Of a stretch of 64,000 nucleotides of DNA, positions 45,082 through 53,105 are shown piece by piece; within the stretch, counting starts at the first letter, position 1; each line of letters begins with the position of its first letter. Source of the stretch: an uncultured Bacteroidota bacterium. Lineage in GTDB: Bacteria; Bacteroidota; Bacteroidia; B-17B0; Aurantibacillaceae. The stretch is from contig CALMVZ010000012.1 in the NCBI GenBank assembly GCA_937873155.1, positions 350,333 through 414,332 on the forward strand. The letters run 5' to 3'. Under the pieces are notes generated by a model. That model did no database searches. It was not told the origin of the DNA and saw only the letters and a program-made list of their open reading frames with translations. The position numbers and the translations under genes are program-made.

Positions 45082-45149
45082 GAATTAAAAAATTAAAATT
45101 AAGAATTCCATTTTTTTAATTCTTAATTCTGCATTCTTAATTCTTAATT
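45082..45149. repeat. AT-rich inverted repeat
   Basis: AATTAAAATTAAGAATT on the left can pair with AATTCTTAATT on the right; the right side also repeats AATTCTTAATT twice around CTGCATT. It lies between the sigma gene and rsmG on the minus strand and may form a hairpin. Confidence 0.55.
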
Positions 45150-45151
45150 GG

Positions 45152-45772
45152 CTACATGTTGCTCTCTGAATTTTTAAGAATGTTATATAAGAATTCTCTT
45201 GCCCTGAACAGTTGAGCCTTTATTGTTCCGATAGGTAAATTTAATTTTTGGGAAATTTCTTCGTGACTCATTTCCTGGTAATAGAACATTACGACTAACT
45301 CTTTATACTTCGGCTTCAATTTATCCACTACATCATTCAGCAATTCTATCTTTTGCTTTTTCATGAAGTGCTCTTCAGGATCTAAAGTTCCGGATTTAAT
45401 ATTTTGGGATAATTGCTGGCCTTCTTCATTCACAAATTTTGTATCCAACGAATAGGATTCGCCTTGTTTCTTTTTACGTAAATGATCAATAGCGTTATTA
45501 CTTGCAATTTTAAATAGCCAGGTACTGAAAGCGAAATTAGGTGTGTATTGACTTAAACGTTTAAAAGCGCGTCCGAAAGCTTCAATAGTAAGATCATCAG
45601 CATCATCTTTATTCCCAACCATTTTCAGCATCATAAAATAAACCGACTCACGGTAACGGTGCAGTAATTCGGCATAAGCTTTTTGGTCGCCATTATTGAG
45701 CGCGGCTTGAACCAGCTTATAATCGTAAACTGCTTTGGTGGTTAATTTATCGTTATTTCCTAATTCGTCCAT
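45152..45772 (-). CDS. ECF-type RNA polymerase sigma factor
   Basis: 206 residues. Region 2 is LLHRYRESVYFMMLKMVGNKDDADDLTIEAFGRAFKRL with the DNA-melting FAFSTWLFKIASNNAIDHLRKKK, and region 4 is KYKELVVMFYYQEMSHEEISQKLNLPIGTIKAQLFRARE. No anti-sigma gene is adjacent. It overlaps the upstream glycosyltransferase by 13 bases, so the two are likely translated from one message. Targets unknown. Confidence 0.9.
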   Translation of the reverse strand: MDELGNNDKLTTKAVYDYKLVQAALNNGDQKAYAELLHRYRESVYFMMLKMVGNKDDADDLTIEAFGRAFKRLSQYTPNFAFSTWLFKIASNNAIDHLRKKKQGESYSLDTKFVNEEGQQLSQNIKSGTLDPEEHFMKKQKIELLNDVVDKLKPKYKELVVMFYYQEMSHEEISQKLNLPIGTIKAQLFRAREFLYNILKNSESNM

Positions 45773-46905
45773 TTGTTGGGTTTGAAGAACATTTTAGCTA
45801 TATGAAAAACAGGGTAAACAAATAAAAGAACGAATTCATATACAAATGCTAAAGCCCAGAGATCGGGTTCTTTAAACTTCTTTGCTGCTTTATTAAAGAT
45901 AACCATTTGAAATATAATTTTTAGTAAAAAAAGACCAACCCCTATTAAAGCAGTGATTTTAAAGCAAAAAAGGGCGACCAACGTTACATAAAACACATAT
46001 TTTATAAAAAAATCAAAACCTATCATCACCTTGGAGGCTGATGTATACTGGGGCGCCGTGGTTAAATGCCTGACTTTTTGCATCCGCCACTCGCGGAATG
46101 TTTTTTTGGCTTTTGAATAGGTTATGGCATCATGGCCAATGCAAACATTTACGTTTTCAGGCGTTGCTGTTTCGTTCACGAAAAGATCATCATCACCTGA
46201 ATTGATATGATAATGACTGGCGAAACCTTTATGTTTAAAGAAAAGAGATTTCTTGTACGCAAGGTTTCTTCCAACACCCATGTACGCTTTCCCTTTCATT
46301 CCGGCCGATAAGTAACGTAGAGCTATCGTAAAAGTATCGAAACGGATGAGTTTATTTAAGAATCCATGGGTTTTGATGTAAGCGCCGTATCCTAAAACGA
46401 TTTCTTTTTTATCGCTGAAACCTGTTGCTAGTTCTTTCAGCCATTGGTTAGATGATGGATAACAATCGGCATCAATAAAAACTAAATTCTCATATTTTGC
46501 ACCTTTGATCCCAACAACTATCGCGAATTTCTTGCCATGTTTATAATACGCATCTTCTTTGATCGTGATCTTTTTAAGGTTTGGGAAGATCCTCGCAAAT
46601 TCGTCTATAACGGTCTCCGTATTATCCCAGGAACAATCGTTCACCACGATAACTTCAAACTCCGGATATTCCTGTGTTAAGATCTTAGGCAGGAATTCGG
46701 TCAGATTTTCATCTTCATTGCGCGCGCAAATGATCACACTTACCGGCTCTGTACTTGTGGTTGGAGAACTTAAAGTTGTTTTTAAAGCAGCTATAGGCCA
46801 ATAAGCTAAAAAGTAGTGGATGATATGAATTAAAAATACAAGTATGCCAAGTATTGACAATACTTCTTCAATACCTATATGATCAAATTGGGGTAACAAA
46901 GGCAT
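45760..46905 (-). CDS. Membrane glycosyltransferase family 2
   Basis: 381 residues. One N-terminal helix (ILGILVFLIHIIHYFLAYW), a GT2 domain (VSVIICARNEDENL, VIVVNDCSWDNT, LVFIDADCYPSS as DxD, then GDDDLFVNE and the acceptor motif EWRMQKVRH), and two to three C-terminal helices. The layout resembles processive or lipid-linked GT2 enzymes such as those making surface polysaccharides or glycolipids. It shares its 3' end with the ECF sigma gene. Confidence 0.83.
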   Translation of the reverse strand: MPLLPQFDHIGIEEVLSILGILVFLIHIIHYFLAYWPIAALKTTLSSPTTSTEPVSVIICARNEDENLTEFLPKILTQEYPEFEVIVVNDCSWDNTETVIDEFARIFPNLKKITIKEDAYYKHGKKFAIVVGIKGAKYENLVFIDADCYPSSNQWLKELATGFSDKKEIVLGYGAYIKTHGFLNKLIRFDTFTIALRYLSAGMKGKAYMGVGRNLAYKKSLFFKHKGFASHYHINSGDDDLFVNETATPENVNVCIGHDAITYSKAKKTFREWRMQKVRHLTTAPQYTSASKVMIGFDFFIKYVFYVTLVALFCFKITALIGVGLFLLKIIFQMVIFNKAAKKFKEPDLWALAFVYEFVLLFVYPVFHIAKMFFKPNKWTN

Positions 46906-46943
46906 GGGGCAAAGTTACCTGTGCACTACCCGCGAAATAAAGA

Positions 46944-46951
46944 TATCTTTG
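46944..46951 (+). promoter_or_regulatory. Putative -7 element
   Basis: TATCTTTG, a full TAnnTTTG match, about 93 bases before the HAD gene. No clear -33 partner. Confidence 0.45.
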
Positions 46952-46985
46952 CAACTATTAAACAAAGAAATTAACAATAGCCCGG

Positions 46986-47003
46986 TCCCGATAGCTATCG
47001 GGA
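46986..47003. repeat. 18-bp perfect palindrome
   Basis: TCCCGATAGCTATCGGGA. A one-base variant occurs inside a coding region at 54467-54484. From memory this motif is common in Bacteroidota genomes; not verified. Confidence 0.7.
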
Positions 47004-47036
47004 ACACAGATTTACACGGATAAAGAAGTACATAAA

Positions 47037-47684
47037 ATGCAAGGCATAAAAGCGGTGATATTTGATATGGACGGAGTGCTGATCGACTCGGAACCTTTGT
47101 GGCGGATTGCCATGATTCAAGGGTTCAACGGGATAGGGATCGATTTCACTGACGAAGATTGCCGTAAAACTACCGGCATGCGCTTCAAAGAAGTGGTAGA
47201 GCATTGGTTTAATCATCACAACATAACTCACTCAACACCAATACAACTGAATGATGCGGTTCATTCTTGTTTAATAGATCTTATACACGAAAAAGGTGAA
47301 GCTATGAAAGGTGCTTTAGAACTCCTGGATCATTTACGGAAAAAAGGATTCCCGATCGGGTTGGCTACTTCTTCCAATCATATTTTAATTGAAGCTGTAC
47401 TGAAAAAGACCCAAACGACTTTATACTTTAATGATATCACTTCGGCAGAATTCTTACAATTCGGTAAACCCCATCCAGAAGTGTTCTTAAAATGCGCGGC
47501 TAATCTGAATATCCCGCCAGAAAATTGTCTTGTTATTGAAGATTCAGTTAATGGTGTAAAAGCAGGAAAAGCTGCGGGCATGACCGTAATTGCTGTTCCC
47601 GATAAGGAGCATTGGAATGATGAACGCTTCCAAATAGCCGATCATAAGCTTAATAACCTCTCAGATGTTATTAAATTATTCTAA
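47037..47684 (+). CDS. HAD-superfamily phosphatase (HxpB/beta-phosphoglucomutase-like)
   Basis: 215 residues. FDMDGVLIDSEPLWR holds the nucleophile and acid Asp pair, followed by GLATSSNHILIEAVLKK (motif II Ser), GKPHPEVFLKCA (motif III Lys) and VIEDSVNGVKAGKAAGM (motif IV). The alpha-helical cap is of the sugar-phosphatase type. Probably dephosphorylates hexitol or sugar phosphates; the exact substrate is not readable. A palindrome and a -7-like box lie upstream. Confidence 0.86.
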   Translation: MQGIKAVIFDMDGVLIDSEPLWRIAMIQGFNGIGIDFTDEDCRKTTGMRFKEVVEHWFNHHNITHSTPIQLNDAVHSCLIDLIHEKGEAMKGALELLDHLRKKGFPIGLATSSNHILIEAVLKKTQTTLYFNDITSAEFLQFGKPHPEVFLKCAANLNIPPENCLVIEDSVNGVKAGKAAGMTVIAVPDKEHWNDERFQIADHKLNNLSDVIKLF

Positions 47685-47724
47685 AATCGGCAGATAAAGT
47701 ACCGAATCCCTTAAATTTACAGAG

Positions 47725-48855
47725 TTGAAATTCTCATTACTACATAACGACCCGCAAAGCAAAGCAAGGGCCGGAACTTTAGAGACCGACCACGGTACTA
47801 TTGAAACCCCGATCTTTATGCCCGTGGGAACTGCCGGAACAGTAAAAGCTGTTCATCAACGCGAATTGACCGATGATATCAAAGCCCGGATCATTTTAGG
47901 GAATACGTATCATTTGTATTTACGTCCGGGGTTGGATGTTTTGGAACAAGCGGGCGGATTACACAAATTCAACGGTTGGGACAAACCAATTTTAACCGAC
48001 AGTGGCGGTTACCAGATCTTTTCGTTATCCAACAACAGAAAACTAAGTGAAGAAGGCGCGCAATTCATGAGTCATATCGATGGCAGCAAGCATTTTTTTA
48101 CGCCTGAGAGTGTAATGGATATCCAAAGAACTATTGGTGCAGATATCATTATGGCATTTGATGAATGCACACCCTACCCTTGCGAATTAAATTACGCGAG
48201 GAACTCTATGGGACTAACCCATCGTTGGCTGGACCGCTGCGTAGAAAGATTCAGAAGCACAGAACCGAAATATGGCTATGACCAGGAATTATTTCCTATT
48301 GTCCAGGGAAGTGTTTATAAAGACCTCCGTATTCAAAGTGCTGAATATATTGCCGGCAAAGATTGTTTCGGAAATGCTATTGGCGGATTAAGTGTTGGAG
48401 AACCTGCTGAAGATATGTATGCAATGACCGAAGTGGTTTGCAATATTCTTCCAAAAGAAAAACCACGTTATTTGATGGGTGTTGGAACTCCCGCAAATAT
48501 TTTAGAAAGCATCGCTTTAGGAATTGATATGTTCGATTGTGTCATGCCAACCCGGAATGCCCGTCATGGTTTACTATTTACAAAGAACGGCATTATCAAT
48601 ATAAAGAACGAAAAATGGAAAAATGATTTTTCGCCGATTGATGAAACAAGTGATTGCTTTGCGGATAAACAATATTCAAAAGCCTATTTAAGGCATTTAT
48701 TAGTTTGTGGCGAGATCTTAGCTTCGCAAATTGCGACCTTGCACAATCTGCATTTCTATTTGTGGCTGGTGAAAGAATCACGCATAAGAATAATTGACGG
48801 CACTTTTACTGAGTGGAAAAATAAAATGGTGATCCGGGTTAATCAACGACTATAG
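47725..48855 (+). CDS. tgt: Queuine tRNA-ribosyltransferase
   Basis: Starts at TTG (47725; MKFSLLHNDPQSKARAG). 376 residues with ILTDSGGYQIFSLSNNRKL (nucleophile Asp region), FDECTPYP, FPIVQGSVYKDLRI, GGLSVGEP and GIDMFDCVMPTRNARHG. Exchanges guanine at wobble position 34 for preQ1 in tRNAs with GUN anticodons. The usual C-terminal zinc site is expected at residues 300-345, where only two Cys plus His are evident (LVCGEILASQIATLHN). The LptF/G gene follows after one base. Confidence 0.93.
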   Translation: MKFSLLHNDPQSKARAGTLETDHGTIETPIFMPVGTAGTVKAVHQRELTDDIKARIILGNTYHLYLRPGLDVLEQAGGLHKFNGWDKPILTDSGGYQIFSLSNNRKLSEEGAQFMSHIDGSKHFFTPESVMDIQRTIGADIIMAFDECTPYPCELNYARNSMGLTHRWLDRCVERFRSTEPKYGYDQELFPIVQGSVYKDLRIQSAEYIAGKDCFGNAIGGLSVGEPAEDMYAMTEVVCNILPKEKPRYLMGVGTPANILESIALGIDMFDCVMPTRNARHGLLFTKNGIINIKNEKWKNDFSPIDETSDCFADKQYSKAYLRHLLVCGEILASQIATLHNLHFYLWLVKESRIRIIDGTFTEWKNKMVIRVNQRL

Positions 48856-48856
48856 T

Positions 48857-49981
48857 TTGCTGACGATAATTGATAAATACATTTTAAAGAAGTTTTTGGG
48901 GACTTATATTTTCTCCATTTCCCTCATTCTTGCCATTTTCATTGTATTTGATGTAAAAGATAAAGTACAAACGTTCAGTACTGAGAATATACCTGCAAGA
49001 GAGATCGCGGTCGATTATTACCTGATGTTCATTCCTGTTTACGGAAATATGTTCTCTCCCCTGTTCACTTTCATCTCGATCATTTTTTTTACATCAAAAA
49101 TGGCTCACCGTACGGAGTTTGTGGCTATCTTAAGTGCAGGTGCAGGTTTTAACAGGATCTTAAAACCTTATCTTATCGGTGCTTTTATAATCGGTTTCTC
49201 TTCTTTATTGTTGAGCCACTTTGTTATTCCGAAAGCACAAAAAATAAAAATCGGTTTCGAAGATAAATGGATCAACAAAGGTTACAGTACTGATGACAAG
49301 AACATTCATAAGATAATTGCCCCGAATACTGTTCTGTATATGGAAAGTTATGATAACAGGATCAATACTGCCAGGAAAATGTCGATCGAGAAATTTGCGA
49401 ACAATAAACAAACTTATCTACTGAAGGCTGATGAAATGAAATGGGATACCATTAATAAAGAATGGATCCTGACCAATGTTTTCGAAAAAACAATTACACA
49501 ACAGAATCGATTGGATACCTTGAAAAAAGATCAAAAACCAATTCATAAGGAGAAGCATACTTATTATGCTACTAAAAAAATAAAGATCGATTTTAGCCCT
49601 TCTGATATGTGGCGGTACGAAAGCAAGTTCGAAACCATGAACACGCCTGAACTTATTAATTACATCGCGCGTGAAACGCAAAAAGGCTCGAACCAGATCG
49701 AATTCTTTGAAGTTGAATTACACAGACGAACGTCTTTCCCATTCGCTACTTTTCTATTGACAATTATTGGCCTGGCCATTTCCTCCCGTAAAGTACGCGG
49801 CGGGGTTGGCCTGCAAATTGCCTTTGGCATGCTTTTAAGTTGTTTGTACATTATGCTGATGTATATTTTCACCACAATTGCTACTACCGGATTCTCATCT
49901 TCGGTTTTATTAGCGGTTTGGACACCTAATCTTATATTTTGCCTGGTAGCCTTTTATTTTTACAGGAACGCCCAGCAATAA
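48857..49981 (+). CDS. LptF/LptG family permease
   Basis: Starts at TTG (48857). 374 residues: MLTIIDKYILKKFLGTYIFS opening, six membrane helices split three and three around a beta-jellyroll periplasmic domain (about 135-270), and EVELHRRTSFPFATFLLTIIGLAISSRKVRGG before the last three helices. With LptB2 it extracts lipopolysaccharide from the inner membrane for transport to the outer one. It overlaps none but directly follows tgt. Confidence 0.9.
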   Translation: MLTIIDKYILKKFLGTYIFSISLILAIFIVFDVKDKVQTFSTENIPAREIAVDYYLMFIPVYGNMFSPLFTFISIIFFTSKMAHRTEFVAILSAGAGFNRILKPYLIGAFIIGFSSLLLSHFVIPKAQKIKIGFEDKWINKGYSTDDKNIHKIIAPNTVLYMESYDNRINTARKMSIEKFANNKQTYLLKADEMKWDTINKEWILTNVFEKTITQQNRLDTLKKDQKPIHKEKHTYYATKKIKIDFSPSDMWRYESKFETMNTPELINYIARETQKGSNQIEFFEVELHRRTSFPFATFLLTIIGLAISSRKVRGGVGLQIAFGMLLSCLYIMLMYIFTTIATTGFSSSVLLAVWTPNLIFCLVAFYFYRNAQQ

Positions 49982-50002
49982 AATTGTATATTTATAGCAC
50001 TA

Positions 50003-51364
50003 ATGAGTAAGATCTTAATAAAGAATGCAAAAATTGTCAATGAAGGCGAGATCTTTGCCGGCGATGTTTTAATTGAAGACACTATCATTACTAAAATTGA
50101 ACGTGAGATCGAAGAGCCGGGTGCAAAAGAGATCAATGCTGAAGGGTTGCATTTGTTTCCAGGTGTAATTGACGACCAGGTACATTTCCGTGAACCCGGA
50201 TTAACCCATAAGGGGGAAATTTATACAGAAGCAAAAGCCGCTGTAGCTGGTGGCGTGACTTCTTTCATGGAGCAACCTAATACAGTCCCCCAAGCTACCA
50301 ACTTAGTTGAATTAGAAAAAAAATATTCGAGAGCAGCAGAATGTTCATTAGCCAACTATTCTTTTTTGATCGGCGGAACGAATAAAAACCTGGAAGAAGT
50401 TCTGAAAGCAGATTTTTCAAAGATCGCGGGATTAAAATTATTCCTTGGCTCTTCAACCGGAGATATGTTGGTGGATGATCCAAAGGCATTAGAAGGTTTT
50501 TTCTCGAAAGTGAATTCTATTATTTGTGCGCATTGTGAAGATGATGTGATGATAAAAGAAAAACAAAAACAGATCGTTGAAGAATACGGTGAGGATATTC
50601 CCGCTTATTTCCATTCTGTTATCCGAAGTGAAGAAGCCTGTTACAGTTCTTCATCACGCACAGTTGAATTAGCAAAGAAACATAATACACGCTTACACGT
50701 ATTTCATATTTCAACGGCTAAAGAGTTAAGTTTATTTTCTAATAAAATTCCACTAAAAGAAAAACGGATCACTGCTGAAGCCTGTATTCATCATTTATGG
50801 TTCACCGATGAAGATTACAAAACAAAAGGTAATTTCATTAAATGGAATCCTGCCGTAAAAACACAATACGACAGAGATAAGATATTTGAAGCGGTTTTGA
50901 ACGGAACCATTGATGTGGTTGCTACAGATCATGCGCCTCATACAATTGAAGAAAAAAATTCTCCGTATTTAAAAGCTCCGAGCGGCGGACCATTGGTTCA
51001 GCACAGTTTGCAAGCGATGCTGCAGTTTCATAAACAAGGAAAGATAACTTTAGAAAAGATCGCTCAAAAAATGTGTCACAACGTAGCTGATCTTTTCAGA
51101 ATAGAAAAACGTGGTTATATCCGCGAAGGTTACTATGCAGATCTTGTTTTAGTGAACTTGAATAAAACTGAAACAGTTAGTAAATCTAATATCCTTTACA
51201 AATGCGGTTGGAGTCCTTTTGAAGGGTATACTTTCAATTCTTCAATTGAAAAAACGTTTGTCAACGGACACTTGGTATACGATGCTTCGGCATCGCTCAG
51301 CACAAGTAATGGTAAATTTGATGAAAGCAAAAAAGGTGAACGCTTAAAATTCGGTAAATTCTAA
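50003..51364 (+). CDS. pyrC: Dihydroorotase
   Basis: 453 residues. Cyclises N-carbamoyl-aspartate to dihydroorotate in pyrimidine synthesis. Metal sites: GVIDDQVHFREPGLTHKGE (where the usual HxH is reduced to QVHFRE), FHIST with AEACIHH, and VVATDHAPHTIEEK. The replacement of the first His of HxH by Gln is seen in several Bacteroidota sequences annotated as dihydroorotases, and in some cases reflects allantoinase-like or regulatory forms. A TATATTTA box (49987) lies upstream. Followed by an IMPase gene without gap. Confidence 0.85.
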   Translation: MSKILIKNAKIVNEGEIFAGDVLIEDTIITKIEREIEEPGAKEINAEGLHLFPGVIDDQVHFREPGLTHKGEIYTEAKAAVAGGVTSFMEQPNTVPQATNLVELEKKYSRAAECSLANYSFLIGGTNKNLEEVLKADFSKIAGLKLFLGSSTGDMLVDDPKALEGFFSKVNSIICAHCEDDVMIKEKQKQIVEEYGEDIPAYFHSVIRSEEACYSSSSRTVELAKKHNTRLHVFHISTAKELSLFSNKIPLKEKRITAEACIHHLWFTDEDYKTKGNFIKWNPAVKTQYDRDKIFEAVLNGTIDVVATDHAPHTIEEKNSPYLKAPSGGPLVQHSLQAMLQFHKQGKITLEKIAQKMCHNVADLFRIEKRGYIREGYYADLVLVNLNKTETVSKSNILYKCGWSPFEGYTFNSSIEKTFVNGHLVYDASASLSTSNGKFDESKKGERLKFGKF

Positions 51365-52165
51365 ATGGTAATTGTTACTTTAAACTCTATTCTGCCTCAC
51401 GTTGTAAAAACAGCCAAGAAAGCAGGCGCCTTCATAAAAAAAGAACGTGAAACTTTTACTCCCGACAAAATTGAAATAAAAGGTCTGAATGATCTTGTTA
51501 GTTATGTTGACAAAGGAGCAGAGAAGATCATTGTTGATGATCTGAAAGAACTGGTTCCCGAAGCGGGCTTTATCGTTGAAGAAAATTCAATTGATGGTCG
51601 CGCCGAATACAATTGGATCGTGGATCCGTTGGACGGAACTACAAATTTCATTCACGGCATTCCGTGTTACGCTGTTAGTATTGCTTTGGAACATAACGGA
51701 GAAATTATTTTAGGAGTTGTATATGAAGTGAGCAGGAATGAATGTTTTACTGCTGTTCGTGGCGGAAAGGGCGCTTATTTGAATAATAATCCTATTAAAG
51801 TTTCACAAACGCCAACCTTGTTCAAGAGTTTAATTGCAACCGGTTTTCCTATTTACAACTTCGAGCGTTTGGATAATTATCTTAATGCTCTAAAATTTTT
51901 CATGCAACACACACACGGTGTTCGCCGCATCGGTGCTGCCTCAGTTGATATGTGTTATTTAGCTTGCGGAAGAGTAGATGCGTTCTTCGAATACAATTTA
52001 AGTTCATGGGATGTAGCCGCAGCCTCATTGATAATTGAAGAAGCCGGCGGAACGGTTACTGATTTTAAAGGCGGCGGTAATTTCTTATTCGGTAAAGAGA
52101 TCTGTTGTACGAATAATCTTTTAATGAATGAATTTGAAGAAGTGATCCAGAAGTATTTTCTTTGA
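51365..52165 (+). CDS. Inositol monophosphatase family protein
   Basis: 266 residues. Metal-binding motifs: VEENS in the first, WIVDPLDGTTNFIHGIP in the second, and SSWDVAAASLIIEEAGG in the third. Mg2+-dependent, Li+-sensitive phosphatase for myo-inositol phosphates or related sugars. It starts one base after the dihydroorotase stop and ends at a strong inverted repeat. The exact substrate is not known. Confidence 0.88.
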   Translation: MVIVTLNSILPHVVKTAKKAGAFIKKERETFTPDKIEIKGLNDLVSYVDKGAEKIIVDDLKELVPEAGFIVEENSIDGRAEYNWIVDPLDGTTNFIHGIPCYAVSIALEHNGEIILGVVYEVSRNECFTAVRGGKGAYLNNNPIKVSQTPTLFKSLIATGFPIYNFERLDNYLNALKFFMQHTHGVRRIGAASVDMCYLACGRVDAFFEYNLSSWDVAAASLIIEEAGGTVTDFKGGGNFLFGKEICCTNNLLMNEFEEVIQKYFL

Positions 52166-52239
52166 CTTCGACAAGCTCAGTCACCGGGTGTTCCAGCCCA
52201 AATTATTTTGAAAGAAAGCGGTGACTTAGCTTGTCGAAG
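52166..52239. repeat. 21-bp inverted repeat, TTCGACAAGCT type
   Basis: CTTCGACAAGCTCAGTCACC... (52166-52186) pairs with its near-perfect complement (52219-52239), with one mismatch, around a 32-base loop. It starts directly after the IMPase stop and separates convergent genes, so it may act as a terminator. It resembles widespread bacterial intergenic repeats. Confidence 0.75.
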
Positions 52240-52260
52240 TTTTGATTCACTAAAATCAAG

Positions 52261-53055
52261 TTAACACTTCCTTTTCTTCACAACACAAACACAACGGAAA
52301 CCTAACCAAGCGGTCGGTTTTGTATAAGGAATATCTTTTCCTACTCTACAATCCTCTAAATCACTTCGCCAACCTCCACCCTTACAAATTCCTTTTTCAT
52401 TTACCATTTCTGCAACATTGCCGATCATGTTATATAATCCAAATTTATTTTTCCAATACGAATAAACAGGGGCTGTAACATCGGCATTGTCTTCAATTAC
52501 ACCATTCCAACTTAGTGTATCCTCAATTGGACGCCTGCGATTAGATGTCATTCTTCCTTTCTCATCTTTTCCTCCATTGGAAAAACAACCATCACCGTTA
52601 TTACTTACAAATTCCCATTCCTGCTTTGTTGGCAAACGGTATTCAAAATCTATAAGATCATACTTTTTTGAAAGGCAAATAAATTCTTTAACCCGTTCAG
52701 TTCTCCATTTACAATAAGCAACAGCTTGCTCATACGAAATTCCGACCACAGGATAATCCCGGTATGCAGGGTGCCGCAAATAATAATTCACGTATGGTTC
52801 GTTATCGGTATATTTTGCTCTCCAAACTAAAGTATCAGCTAAAACTGATTTGTATTCTTGCGAATGATATCCATACTTATTACAAACCCATAATTGATAT
52901 TGCAGCCAAGAGAAATTACTGATCTCTGTTTCGTCTACAAAAAGCGTATCATTGATCTTAACAGTACCGGGAGGTATAAATTCTTTTTTCTTCTTCGGGA
53001 TGAAAGAAGAGATTAACAGAATAGTACAACTAAACAGAAGTAATTGTTTGATCAT
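52261..53055 (-). CDS. SUMF1/formylglycine-generating-enzyme-fold protein, secreted
   Basis: 264 residues with an N-terminal export signal (LLFSCTILLISSFIP). The core follows the sulfatase-modifying-factor fold: FVDETEISNFSWLQYQLW, YPVVGISYEQAVAYCKWRTERV, FEYRLPTKQEWEFVS, LYNMIGNVAEMV, GGGWRS and AWLGFRCV. The two catalytic Cys of true FGEs are not both evident, so a structural role, as in gliding proteins GldJ/K, or substrate binding is more likely. Shorter than GldJ/K. Convergent with the IMPase gene. Confidence 0.82.
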   Translation of the reverse strand: MIKQLLLFSCTILLISSFIPKKKKEFIPPGTVKINDTLFVDETEISNFSWLQYQLWVCNKYGYHSQEYKSVLADTLVWRAKYTDNEPYVNYYLRHPAYRDYPVVGISYEQAVAYCKWRTERVKEFICLSKKYDLIDFEYRLPTKQEWEFVSNNGDGCFSNGGKDEKGRMTSNRRRPIEDTLSWNGVIEDNADVTAPVYSYWKNKFGLYNMIGNVAEMVNEKGICKGGGWRSDLEDCRVGKDIPYTKPTAWLGFRCVCVVKKRKC

Positions 53056-53105
53056 ATAATTTTTAGAAATAACGCCGGAGGATCTAAAAGGTTACAATCC
53101 TTACG

